A stretch of DNA of 64,000 nucleotides. It comes from CALINF01 sp039980455 (GTDB lineage: Bacteria > Pseudomonadota > Gammaproteobacteria > Pseudomonadales > Halieaceae). This document shows, piece after piece, positions 55,894 to 64,000 of this stretch (the stretch's first letter is position 1; the number at the start of each line of letters is the position of its first letter). The stretch covers positions 2,024,236-2,088,235 of the forward strand of contig JBDXCG010000003.1 in the NCBI GenBank assembly GCA_039980455.1. Reading direction: 5' to 3'. The notes under the pieces were generated by a model that did not search any database, was not told where the DNA came from, and saw nothing but the letters and a program-made list of their open reading frames with translations. Position numbers and translations under genes: made by a program.

Positions 55894-56209
55894 GTCGGTC
55901 TTCCCTACCTAGTTAGTCCCAATCGAATTTTTTAACTGCTGGGCTTTCTGTTCATTTGAGTATAGGCCAAATATCGAGTATGCAAGGCCGCATAAGCAAA
56001 ATACTATGAACTGGTTCACACAATCAGGCTTTCTAAATCCCCAATTGGGTCAAAGAGCACTAACAATCACCAAATTTAGTCTACACTTCAGCGTTCTTTC
56101 AATGGATTGAAGTCACAGAATCAAAATGCATTTCACTTTTTTCGATTTTTTAGCACTTTAGCGTCTTTTGGGTTACTTTTTGCGCACTTTAACGACAAAG
56201 TATTTATCA
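55894..56209. other. Divergent intergenic region of the Lap locus
   Basis: A 316-bp AT-rich gap between the TolC-OmpA gene and lapG. It must hold both promoters; TACACT at 56082-56087 is a possible -10 with no clear -35. No ORF with a ribosome site was seen. Confidence 0.5.
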
Positions 56210-56875
56210 ATGATACTCAAGCGACTCGGATTTCTAGCGTTGGCTGCACTGCTGGCAATCACGATTGGTGTCTCCGCAGTCGACCTGGATCGCATGCAGC
56301 AGCTCGCACTGCAGCGATATGGTCAGGAAACTGCCGATACGGTGGCCGAATGGCGGGCGATGATTACTGACATTCAAGGGTTACCTGAAGAACAAAAGCT
56401 GGCCAAGGTGAATGATTTTTTCAATATGCGCATTCGCTGGGTACAGGATCCTCAAGCCTGGGGGCAAAAAGACTATTGGGCCACGCCACTAGAAACCATG
56501 GGCAAACGAATGGGCGACTGCGAAGACTTCAGCATCGCCAAGTACGCCACACTGATTCTGGCAGGTGTAGATGTTAGCCGCCTGCGCATCACGTACGTTA
56601 AGGCTCAGATTGGCGGCCCCTACAGTAAAGTACATGAAGCACACATGGTGCTGGCGTACTACTCGTCGGCTGGCGCTGACCCTACGATCTTAGACAACCT
56701 CATTATGGAAATCAGGCCCGCCTCGCGTCGACCTGATCTCACACCAGTATTTGGTTTTAACAGTAATGGCCTCTGGGTAGGCGGCGCAGCAGCTCCTGCT
56801 ACCAAGGATCCCGGTGCCAAGCTCTCGCGCTGGCGAGATCTGTTACAACGAGCAGCCGCCGACGGGCTGGGCTAA
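56210..56875 (+). CDS. lapG: LapG-type periplasmic cysteine protease
   Basis: 221 residues with a signal peptide (FLALAALLAITIGVSA). The bacterial transglutaminase-like cysteine protease core (DUF920) has Cys104 in GDCEDFS, His145 in EAHMVLAYY and Asp162 in ILDNLIMEIRP; RIRWVQDPQAWGQKDYWATP is the family N-terminal signature. LapG cuts the adhesin behind its N-terminal retention module, releasing it from the cell, unless LapD holds it. It needs calcium; the acidic residues beside Cys104 (D103, E105, D106) fit the known site. The lapG-lapD order matches Pseudomonas. ATG 56210 is chosen over an upstream TTG. Confidence 0.93.
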   Translation: MILKRLGFLALAALLAITIGVSAVDLDRMQQLALQRYGQETADTVAEWRAMITDIQGLPEEQKLAKVNDFFNMRIRWVQDPQAWGQKDYWATPLETMGKRMGDCEDFSIAKYATLILAGVDVSRLRITYVKAQIGGPYSKVHEAHMVLAYYSSAGADPTILDNLIMEIRPASRRPDLTPVFGFNSNGLWVGGAAAPATKDPGAKLSRWRDLLQRAAADGLG

Positions 56876-56898
56876 GCAAACACACACGGAGCAACACT

Positions 56899-58815
56899 AT
56901 GTCACTTTTCAAACAACTCTGGCTCGCGGTTACCGTTATGCTTCTGCTGGTGTTTGGCGGCAGCTTTCTCGTTAGCAGCCTTTCGGCCAAAGCGTATCTT
57001 GAGCAGCAGCTAACGATGAAGAATGCTGATAACGCGACAGCGTTGGCGTTATCGCTTACCCAACAAAACGCCGATATGGTGCTGTTGGAGCTTACGCTGT
57101 CTGCACAATTCGATACTGGCTTCTACGAGATGATCCAACTGGTTGATCCAGAGGGGAACGTGGCGATCTATCGTGTTGATGATCAGGTAGCGGATGATGC
57201 GCCTCAGTGGTTTATGGATCTGCTACCCATAGAGGTTGAACCTGGCGTTGCCTCTGTACAGAAAGGCTGGCAGCAGCTGGGAACGTTAAGCTTGCGCAGC
57301 CATTCCCGCTTTGCGTACGGCGAGCTGTGGCAAAGCACGCAAAAGCTTGCGCTGGTATTTCTGATTGCCCTGATTGCAGCAGGAATAGTAGGCAGCTACG
57401 TACTTAAGCGGATCCTCCATCCGCTGGACGATGTGGTAGACCAGGCTGAAGCTATCGGCAACAAGCGCTTTATTACTATCGACGAACCCTATACCAAGGA
57501 GTTCAAGCAGGTAGTGAATGCAATGAACCGCTTGTCTGATCGCATTAAGCAGATGCTGCGTGATGAAGCCAAAAGGCTGGAAAAATGGCAACGCGAAGCC
57601 CATGTAGATAAGGTAACTGGGCTGATGAATCGCGACCCTTTCATGCAGTCGCTGGACGCCGCACTGGAAAGCGACGATGTAAACTCTACCGGCAGCCTGG
57701 CGCTGATACGCCTAGCTGGCCTCTCCAAGCTTAACCAACGCTACGGACGTAAAGCCATTGACGGTATGTTGGCCGATATTGGTAAGGTATTGAACAAGAT
57801 GGTGGTTTCTCACAGTCGCTGGGCAGCCTCACGCCTGAATGGCTCTGACTTTGCACTGCTCGCACCCAGAGCGATGGATGCAAAAGAAGCCATAGAAGAA
57901 GCACAAAAAGCGATTGCTGAAGTACTGGAAAACCGCAGCATGCATGAAGAAATGAAACTGCCTGCAGCGGCAACGATATTCGCCCACGGCGATACCATCG
58001 GCGGATTACTCACGCGCCTGGACGCCAGCTTGCTCAATTCAGACAACGAGGGTAACTCAGAGATCGCGCTTGCACGTGATGGCGACATTCAACTGACCAC
58101 GGTGCGCGAGCAAATGGAGCACTGGCGTGAAACATTCCTCAAAGCGTTCCGCGAGAACAGCTTTTCACTCGTAGGTTTTCCAGTCGTCAGCAAAGACGGT
58201 GAGCTCATCCACTATGAATCACCCGTACGCCTGACAGCAGACGGGGAAGAGATGTCGGCGGGCAGGTTCCTGCCCTGGATTAACCGCCTGGAAATGTCTC
58301 ATGACTTAGACAAAGAGGTGATTGAGCTAGCGCTGCGCCAAATCGAAAAAGAGGGTAAACCAATTTGCGTTAACCTATCGGTAGCCTGCGTCGTAGAGCC
58401 TACTTTTGTCAGCTGGATCAGCGAACGCCTTTCGTCTCATGCCGACGCCGCCAACCAGCTATGGATGGAAGTCGCTGAGTCAATGGCCTTTAGGCATCTC
58501 GATAGCTTCAGAAAGTTGAGTACGCGGGTTAAACAGTTCGGTTGCCATATCGGTATCGAGCACATGGGTCACCAGCTGTCGGATATAGGCAAGCTTTCGG
58601 ACGTGGGTGTGGACTACCTAAAAGTAGATGCCAACTTTGTTCGCGGTATCGACGAAAACGCCGCTAACCAAACACTACTGCGCAACCTCTGCACGGTAGG
58701 GCATTCAATCGGTGTACTGGTAATCGGTGAAGGCGTGCGTACCGAAGACGAGTGGGCCACACTGAAAGAAATTGGGGCAGATGGTGGCACAGGGCCAGGC
58801 ATTGACTTCAGCTAA
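56899..58815 (+). CDS. lapD: LapD c-di-GMP receptor controlling LapG
   Basis: 638 residues. TM1 (9-28), a periplasmic LapD_MoxY_N output domain (about 29-147) with Gly123-Trp124 where the LapG-docking Trp (Trp125) of Pseudomonas LapD lies, TM2 (149-169), HAMP, then degenerate GGDEF (NGSDF at 315-319) and EAL (ESPVR at 441-445; EHMG instead of DDFG). Both catalytic sites are lost, so it should bind c-di-GMP in the EAL domain without turning it over, as in LapD. c-di-GMP binding makes the periplasmic domain hold LapG away from the adhesin. CGGAG precedes ATG; 23 bp after lapG, likely one transcript. Confidence 0.94.
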   Translation: MSLFKQLWLAVTVMLLLVFGGSFLVSSLSAKAYLEQQLTMKNADNATALALSLTQQNADMVLLELTLSAQFDTGFYEMIQLVDPEGNVAIYRVDDQVADDAPQWFMDLLPIEVEPGVASVQKGWQQLGTLSLRSHSRFAYGELWQSTQKLALVFLIALIAAGIVGSYVLKRILHPLDDVVDQAEAIGNKRFITIDEPYTKEFKQVVNAMNRLSDRIKQMLRDEAKRLEKWQREAHVDKVTGLMNRDPFMQSLDAALESDDVNSTGSLALIRLAGLSKLNQRYGRKAIDGMLADIGKVLNKMVVSHSRWAASRLNGSDFALLAPRAMDAKEAIEEAQKAIAEVLENRSMHEEMKLPAAATIFAHGDTIGGLLTRLDASLLNSDNEGNSEIALARDGDIQLTTVREQMEHWRETFLKAFRENSFSLVGFPVVSKDGELIHYESPVRLTADGEEMSAGRFLPWINRLEMSHDLDKEVIELALRQIEKEGKPICVNLSVACVVEPTFVSWISERLSSHADAANQLWMEVAESMAFRHLDSFRKLSTRVKQFGCHIGIEHMGHQLSDIGKLSDVGVDYLKVDANFVRGIDENAANQTLLRNLCTVGHSIGVLVIGEGVRTEDEWATLKEIGADGGTGPGIDFS

Positions 58816-58862
58816 ATCTGAGTAAAACAACACAGCCCGCTGCTAACGGCACCTACGAATAA

Positions 58863-58889
58863 ATCTGCCTCGAATTCCTCGAGGCAGAT
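58863..58889. repeat. Perfect 11-bp hairpin between lapD and the small Lap-locus gene
   Basis: ATCTGCCTCGA and TCGAGGCAGAT pair perfectly around a five-base loop, between convergent genes. No T-run follows on either strand, so intrinsic termination is uncertain. Confidence 0.6.
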
Positions 58890-58932
58890 CTTACCCACAC
58901 CCGAATACCACTAGGACTGACCTAGCTGGGTG

Positions 58933-59250
58933 TCAGTCGTCCCCAATCAAGTCCAGATTACCGCTCAACTTGCTACGCAACTGCTGACGGAACAGCATTT
59001 TCTCTTGCGCCGAATCAGGTAGGTCGGTAAATAGAATAACGCCCTTCTCCACCAGCACTTGCACCAGATCTTCTACAACCCGCACAAAGTCCTGATCGGT
59101 TGCATCCAATGTTGCGTTAGCTGACTGTAGATTTGAGAGAAACGCGCTCACATCCGGGTGGTCAGACGAGAGCTCCTCATCGAACCCAGACTCTGCACTT
59201 TGGCTAACTGCCACTATGTGTCCGCTCTCATCCCGCTTTATATAGGGCAT
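58933..59250 (-). CDS. Small conserved protein of the Lap locus
   Basis: 105 residues, starting MPYIKRDESGHIVAVSQSA and ending in an acidic tail. The segment VRVVEDLVQVLVEKGVILFT is a likely helix. Homologues in gammaproteobacteria are often carried under the name tryptophan synthase subunit beta-like, though nothing here is related to that enzyme. Function unknown. GGAG and AAGAG precede ATG 59250, which is preferred over an ATG at 59295 that would add a hydrophobic non-homologous start. Its position between lapD and the adhesin is suggestive of a role in adhesion or simply of a conserved neighbourhood. Confidence 0.8.
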   Translation of the reverse strand: MPYIKRDESGHIVAVSQSAESGFDEELSSDHPDVSAFLSNLQSANATLDATDQDFVRVVEDLVQVLVEKGVILFTDLPDSAQEKMLFRQQLRSKLSGNLDLIGDD

Positions 59251-59393
59251 TGCTCTTATCTCCATTAAAATCGCAAGCGCTAGCCACCAGACCATAAGCC
59301 TAGCGTAGCACTATCGAGTGATAATAGTTTCGCTGACTGCGCTGCGGCTGCCAACTATTATTCTGGCTAGATTGACACCACTGTGACCGGAGA

Positions 59394-59427
59394 TAAAAAA
59401 AACCCATGCCGAGGTCGGCATGGGTTT
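59394..59427 (-). terminator. Rho-independent terminator of the giant adhesin gene
   Basis: AAACCCATGCC and GGCATGGGTTT form the stem with a GAGGTC loop. On the minus strand a run of T follows. It lies 41 bp beyond the adhesin stop. Confidence 0.9.
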
Positions 59428-59467
59428 AGCACATTTCAGAGATGTGGCTGTACGCCACCTCAATCAA

Positions 59468-62400
59468 TCACGCATCGGTCACAATCTTACCTTGATCAAG
59501 CATAGCGCTAATGATGCTGTTAGCGTCGGCAGTGGCATCCAGTCCCAGAGCAGCTTCCAAAGCACTCTCTCCGACGCCGCTCAGGTTAATGACCTGATCG
59601 ACATTTTCACCACCTGCGTTAGTAACTACTACCTGAGCATCACCACCGTCAAAGTTCAACGACAGTTCAGCACCACCTCCGAGTAAGTCACCAATGTCCA
59701 GAGCATCAAGTTCAGCATCATAATCGGTGATCGTGTCGGTATTGACCGGAGTCCCCGTTGTCAGCGTTATGCCGGTAATGTCTGCGTGTGTACCTTCCGT
59801 GGTCTGAAAAGCCAACTGGTAAGTACCGGCATCATCAAGCTGAACACCCAAATTCAGCGTAACATCACCACCGCTTACGCCGGCGGAATCGTTGTCATAT
59901 ACCTGCCAAGACGTAACGCCAGAACCATCACTTGTCTCTACACGCCACTGAAACTCAGATCGATTACCTCCACTGGTATCCTCATCCAGATTTTCGACAG
60001 CAGCAGTGAAGGTGACATTCACCGACTCGCCAGCTCCAACGGTGAACTGAGCAGATTCAGCTTGCTCCGTATCAGAACCTCCGTCGTCTGTAGAATCCAG
60101 CTCACCAACGATATCAGCAAGGTTCGTTACAACACTCGAGCCACTGGTATCTACCACATCAGCCAGCTCCCAAGTGAACAACTCGCGTGCCGCAAGACCC
60201 ACTAACGCATCATCAGCCGCTGTTGCGTTGATGATGGTATAGCTGTCGTTGTCTTCAATCGAGAAGTCCACAGAACCTTCGCCTACGGTGAGCGTTGACT
60301 GCTCTGTACCCTCAATATCGATATCATCGACGGCGGTTAGAGTAACGGTGAAATCAGTGACTCCTGCTTCCACGACTACCGTGCCAGCGACAGAGTCGTA
60401 GCTCACGCCTGCGCCAGTAACGACCGCTGTGACATCACCCGATGCCAACGCGGTTGAACCGATAGCGAAAGTTTGCGCGGCCAATGGCGCACTTACCAAC
60501 GACACAGTGAAGGATTGAGACGTTGCCCCCTCCTCATTAAGCGATCCGCTGGCAGACACGATACTGTCAACTTCAGCGCGTGGTGCGGCCTTCAGGGTTA
60601 GTGTTGCACCGTCGGTATCACCATCGCCATCTTGAGCAACGTAGTTGATGACAGCCGTTTCCAGAACCGCCACTTCCTCTGTTACCAAGAATCGATATTC
60701 GCCATCGGAGTCAATCTCAACCGTACCGTACTCTCCATCACCGTTCATGAGACTAAAGGTGGCAGTATCGCCATCTGTCTCAAAATCATGACTCTCAACC
60801 CCGTAACTTACAGAAGCAAGCGAGAGCGGTGCGTCTACACCGGTATCATTGTCGAGCACGTTGCCTTGCGCGGGCACGGGATCCACAGTCTGCAGCAGAC
60901 CAACAGAGGGAGAGCTGTTGATAATGACATGGTCATCATTGGCATCAGTGTTGCCATCATAGGTATCTGCATCTTCCTCGCCAACATCAACGGCTATGGG
61001 CTCTAGCTCCGAAACATCATCAGAGTCGATTCCACCAAAACCGATTGCGTAGGCGTCATCAAAACCATTGTCCTCCAGGAACTCGATCCAATAGCTCTCC
61101 TCGCCGAGGCCTCCGAAGCCGCTATTATTAGTATCAGTTTCATCGATACCATCAGAATCTGTTCCATTATCTTGATTAGGCTCGCCGTCCGTCAGGAAAA
61201 TAGCCTTGGTGGCACCATCGGTTTCGGGATAGGTTTCACCATCAAGCGTAGACACTACTTGCTCTAGCGCTGCGTCGTAGTCGGTAGAACCACTGGCAGT
61301 AAGCGCATTCACAGCCGTCAGTGCTGCGTCGAGATCCGTGTACCACTCTCCACTATTCAGGCTTTGTGCACCACTGGCGAATGTCACAATATTGACGGCA
61401 TTAACAGCGCCTGTTGCGAACAAATCTGCGATAGCAGCTTTAGCAAGATCAAGACGACTGGTTCCATCAAAACCAGCCTCATCAGGCTCATTACCCTCAT
61501 CATCCCAAGCCATACTGCCGGAAAGGTCGATGATGAGTACCAGGTTGTCTTTGGCTAGTTCAGTACCGGGTTCATTCGCAGACGCTTCATCATTAACAGC
61601 CGATACACCAGCATCGACAATGTCGATGACGACGTTGCCCTCTGCTGTATTACCCGTCGACGTTTCCGTACCAATGACTGTCACGGTGAGTGCATTTTCT
61701 TTCAGATCGCTGTTAAGCGCATGAGAGAACGTTGCCGACTGCTCGAACGTAACCACACCAGTACTCGAGTTAATCGAGACCACACCGATATCGTCGCCAT
61801 CCTGCTGCAGCGTTATCGTGCCATCTGGATCCGCATCCTTCAGGGCATAGGTCGATGCCGCAATCGCAGTGCCGTTGGAATCCTCCAGCTGCGTCGCCTG
61901 GGTATCAAAATCACCCAACGTAGTGTCGTCGGACTCTATGTTGCCATCACCAACATCCAGCTGAAGGCCAGATTCGCTATGATTGATCGTCAGCGTAGTT
62001 GTTGAACGGGTACCGTCACTGTCTTCAATACTGTAAACGAATACATCCTGTGCTCCCGGCGGCACGGTATTCGCATTCGCCTCATAGGTATACCCGCCAT
62101 TCGCACCAAGTGTAATTGAGCCAAACTGCCCAAAGATCTTCGTGGCAACCCCCGTAGTTACTTCCGTCGTCGTATCTGCCGGTGACGGACCATCACCATC
62201 GGGATCTGCAGCGCGAACGCCAATCACCGTCGTGCTCTCATTATCCGCGCCCGCAATATCGTTCGCTAGAACATCGCCAGTGACAGACTCACCTTCAGTG
62301 ACGGACTCTGTATCGGCAACCGCCTTAGGACCATCATCGGTGATCGCAATCACCAGACTGCCGTTAGCAAAATCGCCATCTTCATCAGTCACAACCACCG

Positions 62401-64000
62401 CAAACGTGTCGCTATCTGCAACCACGTCATCATGATCAATGTTATCGCCCAGCGTGTAGCTGTAATCAATATTGCCATTGGCGATGTCTGACACATCCAG
62501 CGTCAACTCTCCGAATGCACCATCAACCGTCAGATCACCCTGCGCAGCACCGTCAAGCACAATGGTCTGGCCGCCCACACTAATCGTGACCGGCGTGTCG
62601 CTTGCCGTGAACGTGATCGTGCCTGAGGTCGTCTCACTGTTGTCATTGCCAGCTATCTCGTCCAACAGCTCGCCCGTACCCGCAGGAAGTCCCGCCTCCA
62701 GTACTGTCGTACCATCGTCTTGCGCGCCAGGTACCGTCACCGTCACACCATCGCTGACCGTGATCGCCACCGTCGTATTGGACAGCGTGCCATCTGAGTC
62801 CTTGATCGTGTACGTGAACGTCTCGGTGAAGTTCTCCGCTCCTTCATTGGGAACAAAGGTGTAAGCACCGGTGCTCGCCATGTACAGCGTACCGTTCGTG
62901 CCCGCGATACCCGTGCCCGTAGTGGTGCCATCACCCACCGTCGCAGCATTATCAAGATCAGCATCGGTGTTACCCGCTGCTACGCCAACAACCGTCGTAC
63001 TCTCGTCGTCCGCGCCCGCAACGTCATTCGTCAGAACATTACCCGTCGCTTCCGTCGCCGAGGCATTAATCGTCTGACTATCGGCAACCGCCTTAGGACC
63101 ATCATCGGTGATCGCAATCACCAGACTGCCGTTAGCAAAATCGCCATCCTCATCAGTCACAACCACCGCAAACGTGTCGCTATCCGCAACCGCGTCATCG
63201 TGATCAATGTTATCGCTCAGCGTGTAGCTGTAATCAATATTGCCATTGGCGATGTCTGACACATCCAGCGTCAACTCTCCGAATGCACCATCAACCGTCA
63301 GATCAGACTCCGAAGTACCCTCAAACACAATGGTCTGGCCGCCCACACTAATCGTGACCGGCGTGTCGCTTGCCGTGAACGTGATCGTGCCTGAGGTCGT
63401 CTCACTGTTGTCATTGCCAGCTATCTCGTCTAACAGCTCGCCCGTACCCGCAGGAAGTCCCGCCTCCAGTACTGTCGTGCCATCGTCGTCCGCACCAGGT
63501 ACGGTGACCGTAACACCACCATCAAGACTGATAGACAGCGTCGCTGTTGATGTATCACCATCACCATCGGTCAGCGTGTATTCGAAAACATCGGTACCGG
63601 TCGCTTCCGCGCCCGCAGTCTGGGTATAGACGTAAGTACCTGCTGCTGTCAGCGTCAGCGTACCGAATTCGCCGACAAGCGCTGCACCACCAACGACACC
63701 AGCACCAGCCTGTGCATTGTTAACACTAGTGAACCCGGAGATGACTGCACCATCTGCACCTTGGGTATCTGCAGCACCGGTACCAGCTTCGCTAGCACCT
63801 GTTATCACATTGCCTGTCACTGACGTGTCGTTATCGACCAGTGAGTCAGTATCGGCACGCGCCGTTGGTACGTCATCTATCACGGTCGCGGTACGTGTAG
63901 CCGATACAGAATCGCCATCTGTATCAGTGATGGTGATCCCAAAACTCAATTCAATGGAGTCTTCGCCTGCACCTGTGTGTTCGAACTCGCCAAGCAACCT
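59468..64000 (-). CDS. Giant type I-secreted adhesin, LapA-like (N-terminus outside window)
   Basis: About 1510 visible C-terminal residues; the frame is still open at the window edge. VCBS/bacterial Ig-like repeats (GDVLANDIAGAD, DSDGTRSTTTLTI) occupy most of 61.6-64 kb, including a near-identical copy pair. A von Willebrand A domain (about 60.95-61.56 kb) has the MIDAS residues DLSGSM and LTDGEPN. A Calx-beta-like stretch follows (SGSLNEEGATSQSFTVSL), then a single degenerate RTX-like motif (NATAADDALVG) and the type I secretion C-terminal domain (DTITDYDAELDALDIGDLLGG). Low-Cys, acidic, Asp-rich composition fits calcium-dependent surface adhesins. The retention module and LapG site are off the window. 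Confidence 0.93.
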   Translation of the reverse strand, partial: RLLGEFEHTGAGEDSIELSFGITITDTDGDSVSATRTATVIDDVPTARADTDSLVDNDTSVTGNVITGASEAGTGAADTQGADGAVISGFTSVNNAQAGAGVVGGAALVGEFGTLTLTAAGTYVYTQTAGAEATGTDVFEYTLTDGDGDTSTATLSISLDGGVTVTVPGADDDGTTVLEAGLPAGTGELLDEIAGNDNSETTSGTITFTASDTPVTISVGGQTIVFEGTSESDLTVDGAFGELTLDVSDIANGNIDYSYTLSDNIDHDDAVADSDTFAVVVTDEDGDFANGSLVIAITDDGPKAVADSQTINASATEATGNVLTNDVAGADDESTTVVGVAAGNTDADLDNAATVGDGTTTGTGIAGTNGTLYMASTGAYTFVPNEGAENFTETFTYTIKDSDGTLSNTTVAITVSDGVTVTVPGAQDDGTTVLEAGLPAGTGELLDEIAGNDNSETTSGTITFTASDTPVTISVGGQTIVLDGAAQGDLTVDGAFGELTLDVSDIANGNIDYSYTLGDNIDHDDVVADSDTFAVVVTDEDGDFANGSLVIAITDDGPKAVADTESVTEGESVTGDVLANDIAGADNESTTVIGVRAADPDGDGPSPADTTTEVTTGVATKIFGQFGSITLGANGGYTYEANANTVPPGAQDVFVYSIEDSDGTRSTTTLTINHSESGLQLDVGDGNIESDDTTLGDFDTQATQLEDSNGTAIAASTYALKDADPDGTITLQQDGDDIGVVSINSSTGVVTFEQSATFSHALNSDLKENALTVTVIGTETSTGNTAEGNVVIDIVDAGVSAVNDEASANEPGTELAKDNLVLIIDLSGSMAWDDEGNEPDEAGFDGTSRLDLAKAAIADLFATGAVNAVNIVTFASGAQSLNSGEWYTDLDAALTAVNALTASGSTDYDAALEQVVSTLDGETYPETDGATKAIFLTDGEPNQDNGTDSDGIDETDTNNSGFGGLGEESYWIEFLEDNGFDDAYAIGFGGIDSDDVSELEPIAVDVGEEDADTYDGNTDANDDHVIINSSPSVGLLQTVDPVPAQGNVLDNDTGVDAPLSLASVSYGVESHDFETDGDTATFSLMNGDGEYGTVEIDSDGEYRFLVTEEVAVLETAVINYVAQDGDGDTDGATLTLKAAPRAEVDSIVSASGSLNEEGATSQSFTVSLVSAPLAAQTFAIGSTALASGDVTAVVTGAGVSYDSVAGTVVVEAGVTDFTVTLTAVDDIDIEGTEQSTLTVGEGSVDFSIEDNDSYTIINATAADDALVGLAARELFTWELADVVDTSGSSVVTNLADIVGELDSTDDGGSDTEQAESAQFTVGAGESVNVTFTAAVENLDEDTSGGNRSEFQWRVETSDGSGVTSWQVYDNDSAGVSGGDVTLNLGVQLDDAGTYQLAFQTTEGTHADITGITLTTGTPVNTDTITDYDAELDALDIGDLLGGGAELSLNFDGGDAQVVVTNAGGENVDQVINLSGVGESALEAALGLDATADANSIISAMLDQGKIVTDA
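62311..62740 (-). repeat. Intragenic direct repeat, copy 1 (adhesin)
   Basis: About 430 bp nearly identical to 63079-63508 (offset 768 bp); by hand comparison roughly 20 substitutions and no gaps. It encodes one VCBS-type module with flanking sequence (PAGTGELLDEIAGNDNSETT; FAVVVTDEDGDFANGSLVIA). Confidence 0.9.
63079..63508 (-). repeat. Intragenic direct repeat, copy 2 (adhesin)
   Basis: Partner of 62311-62740. The clustered differences lie near 63303-63330, where copy 1 encodes DGAAQGD and copy 2 EGTSESD. Confidence 0.9.

Noticed and set aside
62142..63629. Several plus-strand ORFs opposite the adhesin repeats
   Set aside because: They arise from the repetitive, Val/Asp/Thr-rich antisense strand and repeat with the 768-bp copies; Ser/Pro/Val-rich products without recognisable domains.
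1..64000. tRNA or rRNA genes, insertion sequences, prophage, CRISPR, toxin-antitoxin or restriction systems
   Set aside because: None recognised on either strand. The window is dominated by ordinary chromosomal metabolic genes plus the Lap locus.

Overview
The window reads as chromosome of a heterotrophic, probably marine gammaproteobacterium. This rests on recognisable proteins (YghU, FadH, RhlE, PurE/PurK, the LapD/LapG adhesion switch, TonB-dependent receptors) and on the density of acyl-CoA dehydrogenases, SDRs, glutathione transferases and phosphotransferase-type kinases. That mix recalls the Halieaceae/Spongiibacteraceae-like groups; the placement is inference, and no rRNA or other taxonomic marker is present. 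No tRNA, rRNA, insertion sequence, integrase or CRISPR array was seen.

1-20 kb: lipid and xenobiotic catabolism. A truncated SphA-type outer-membrane protein and a divergent DUF3604 protein are followed by an alkyl-sulfatase lipoprotein, an UMF1-type transporter, an SDR, a glutathione transferase, an APH-type kinase fused to a DUF6285-like domain, and an acyl-CoA dehydrogenase (ACAD). Next come an Old Yellow Enzyme homologue, a DUF4105 protein, another SDR and yghU. Four consecutive ACAD genes then lie on one strand and look like two catalytic/non-catalytic pairs.

20-36 kb: mixed metabolism. A crotonase lacking the usual catalytic Glu, an MFS exporter, gnd, nagA, a TonB receptor, a short crotonase, a haloalkane dehalogenase, a small membrane protein overlapping a fatty-acid desaturase, a DJ-1/PfpI protein, a decayed SbtA-like transporter, purE-purK, and a lipoprotein with Sel1-like and trypsin-like parts. 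The lipoprotein frame has no ATG/GTG/TTG start and is preceded in frame by a 33-codon ORF ending in TGA.

36-54 kb: housekeeping and catabolic genes. A D-aminoacylase-like amidohydrolase, an iron alcohol dehydrogenase, a thioredoxin-like protein, fadH, an amidohydrolase_2 protein, a solute-binding protein, rhlE with an acyltransferase one base behind it, an amidase, a NUDIX hydrolase, an MscS channel, a second TonB receptor and a Tag-like DNA glycosylase.

54-64 kb: a Lap-type surface adhesion locus. It holds a TolC-like outer-membrane factor fused to a C-terminal OmpA domain, lapG (periplasmic protease), lapD (c-di-GMP receptor with degenerate GGDEF and EAL), a small conserved protein, and the C-terminal 1.5 thousand residues of a giant type I-secreted adhesin with VCBS-like repeats and an internal von Willebrand A domain. 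In the known Lap pathway LapD with c-di-GMP sequesters LapG, which otherwise cleaves the adhesin near its N-terminus and frees it from the TolC-type pore. The adhesin N-terminus and any lapBC-like genes lie outside the window.
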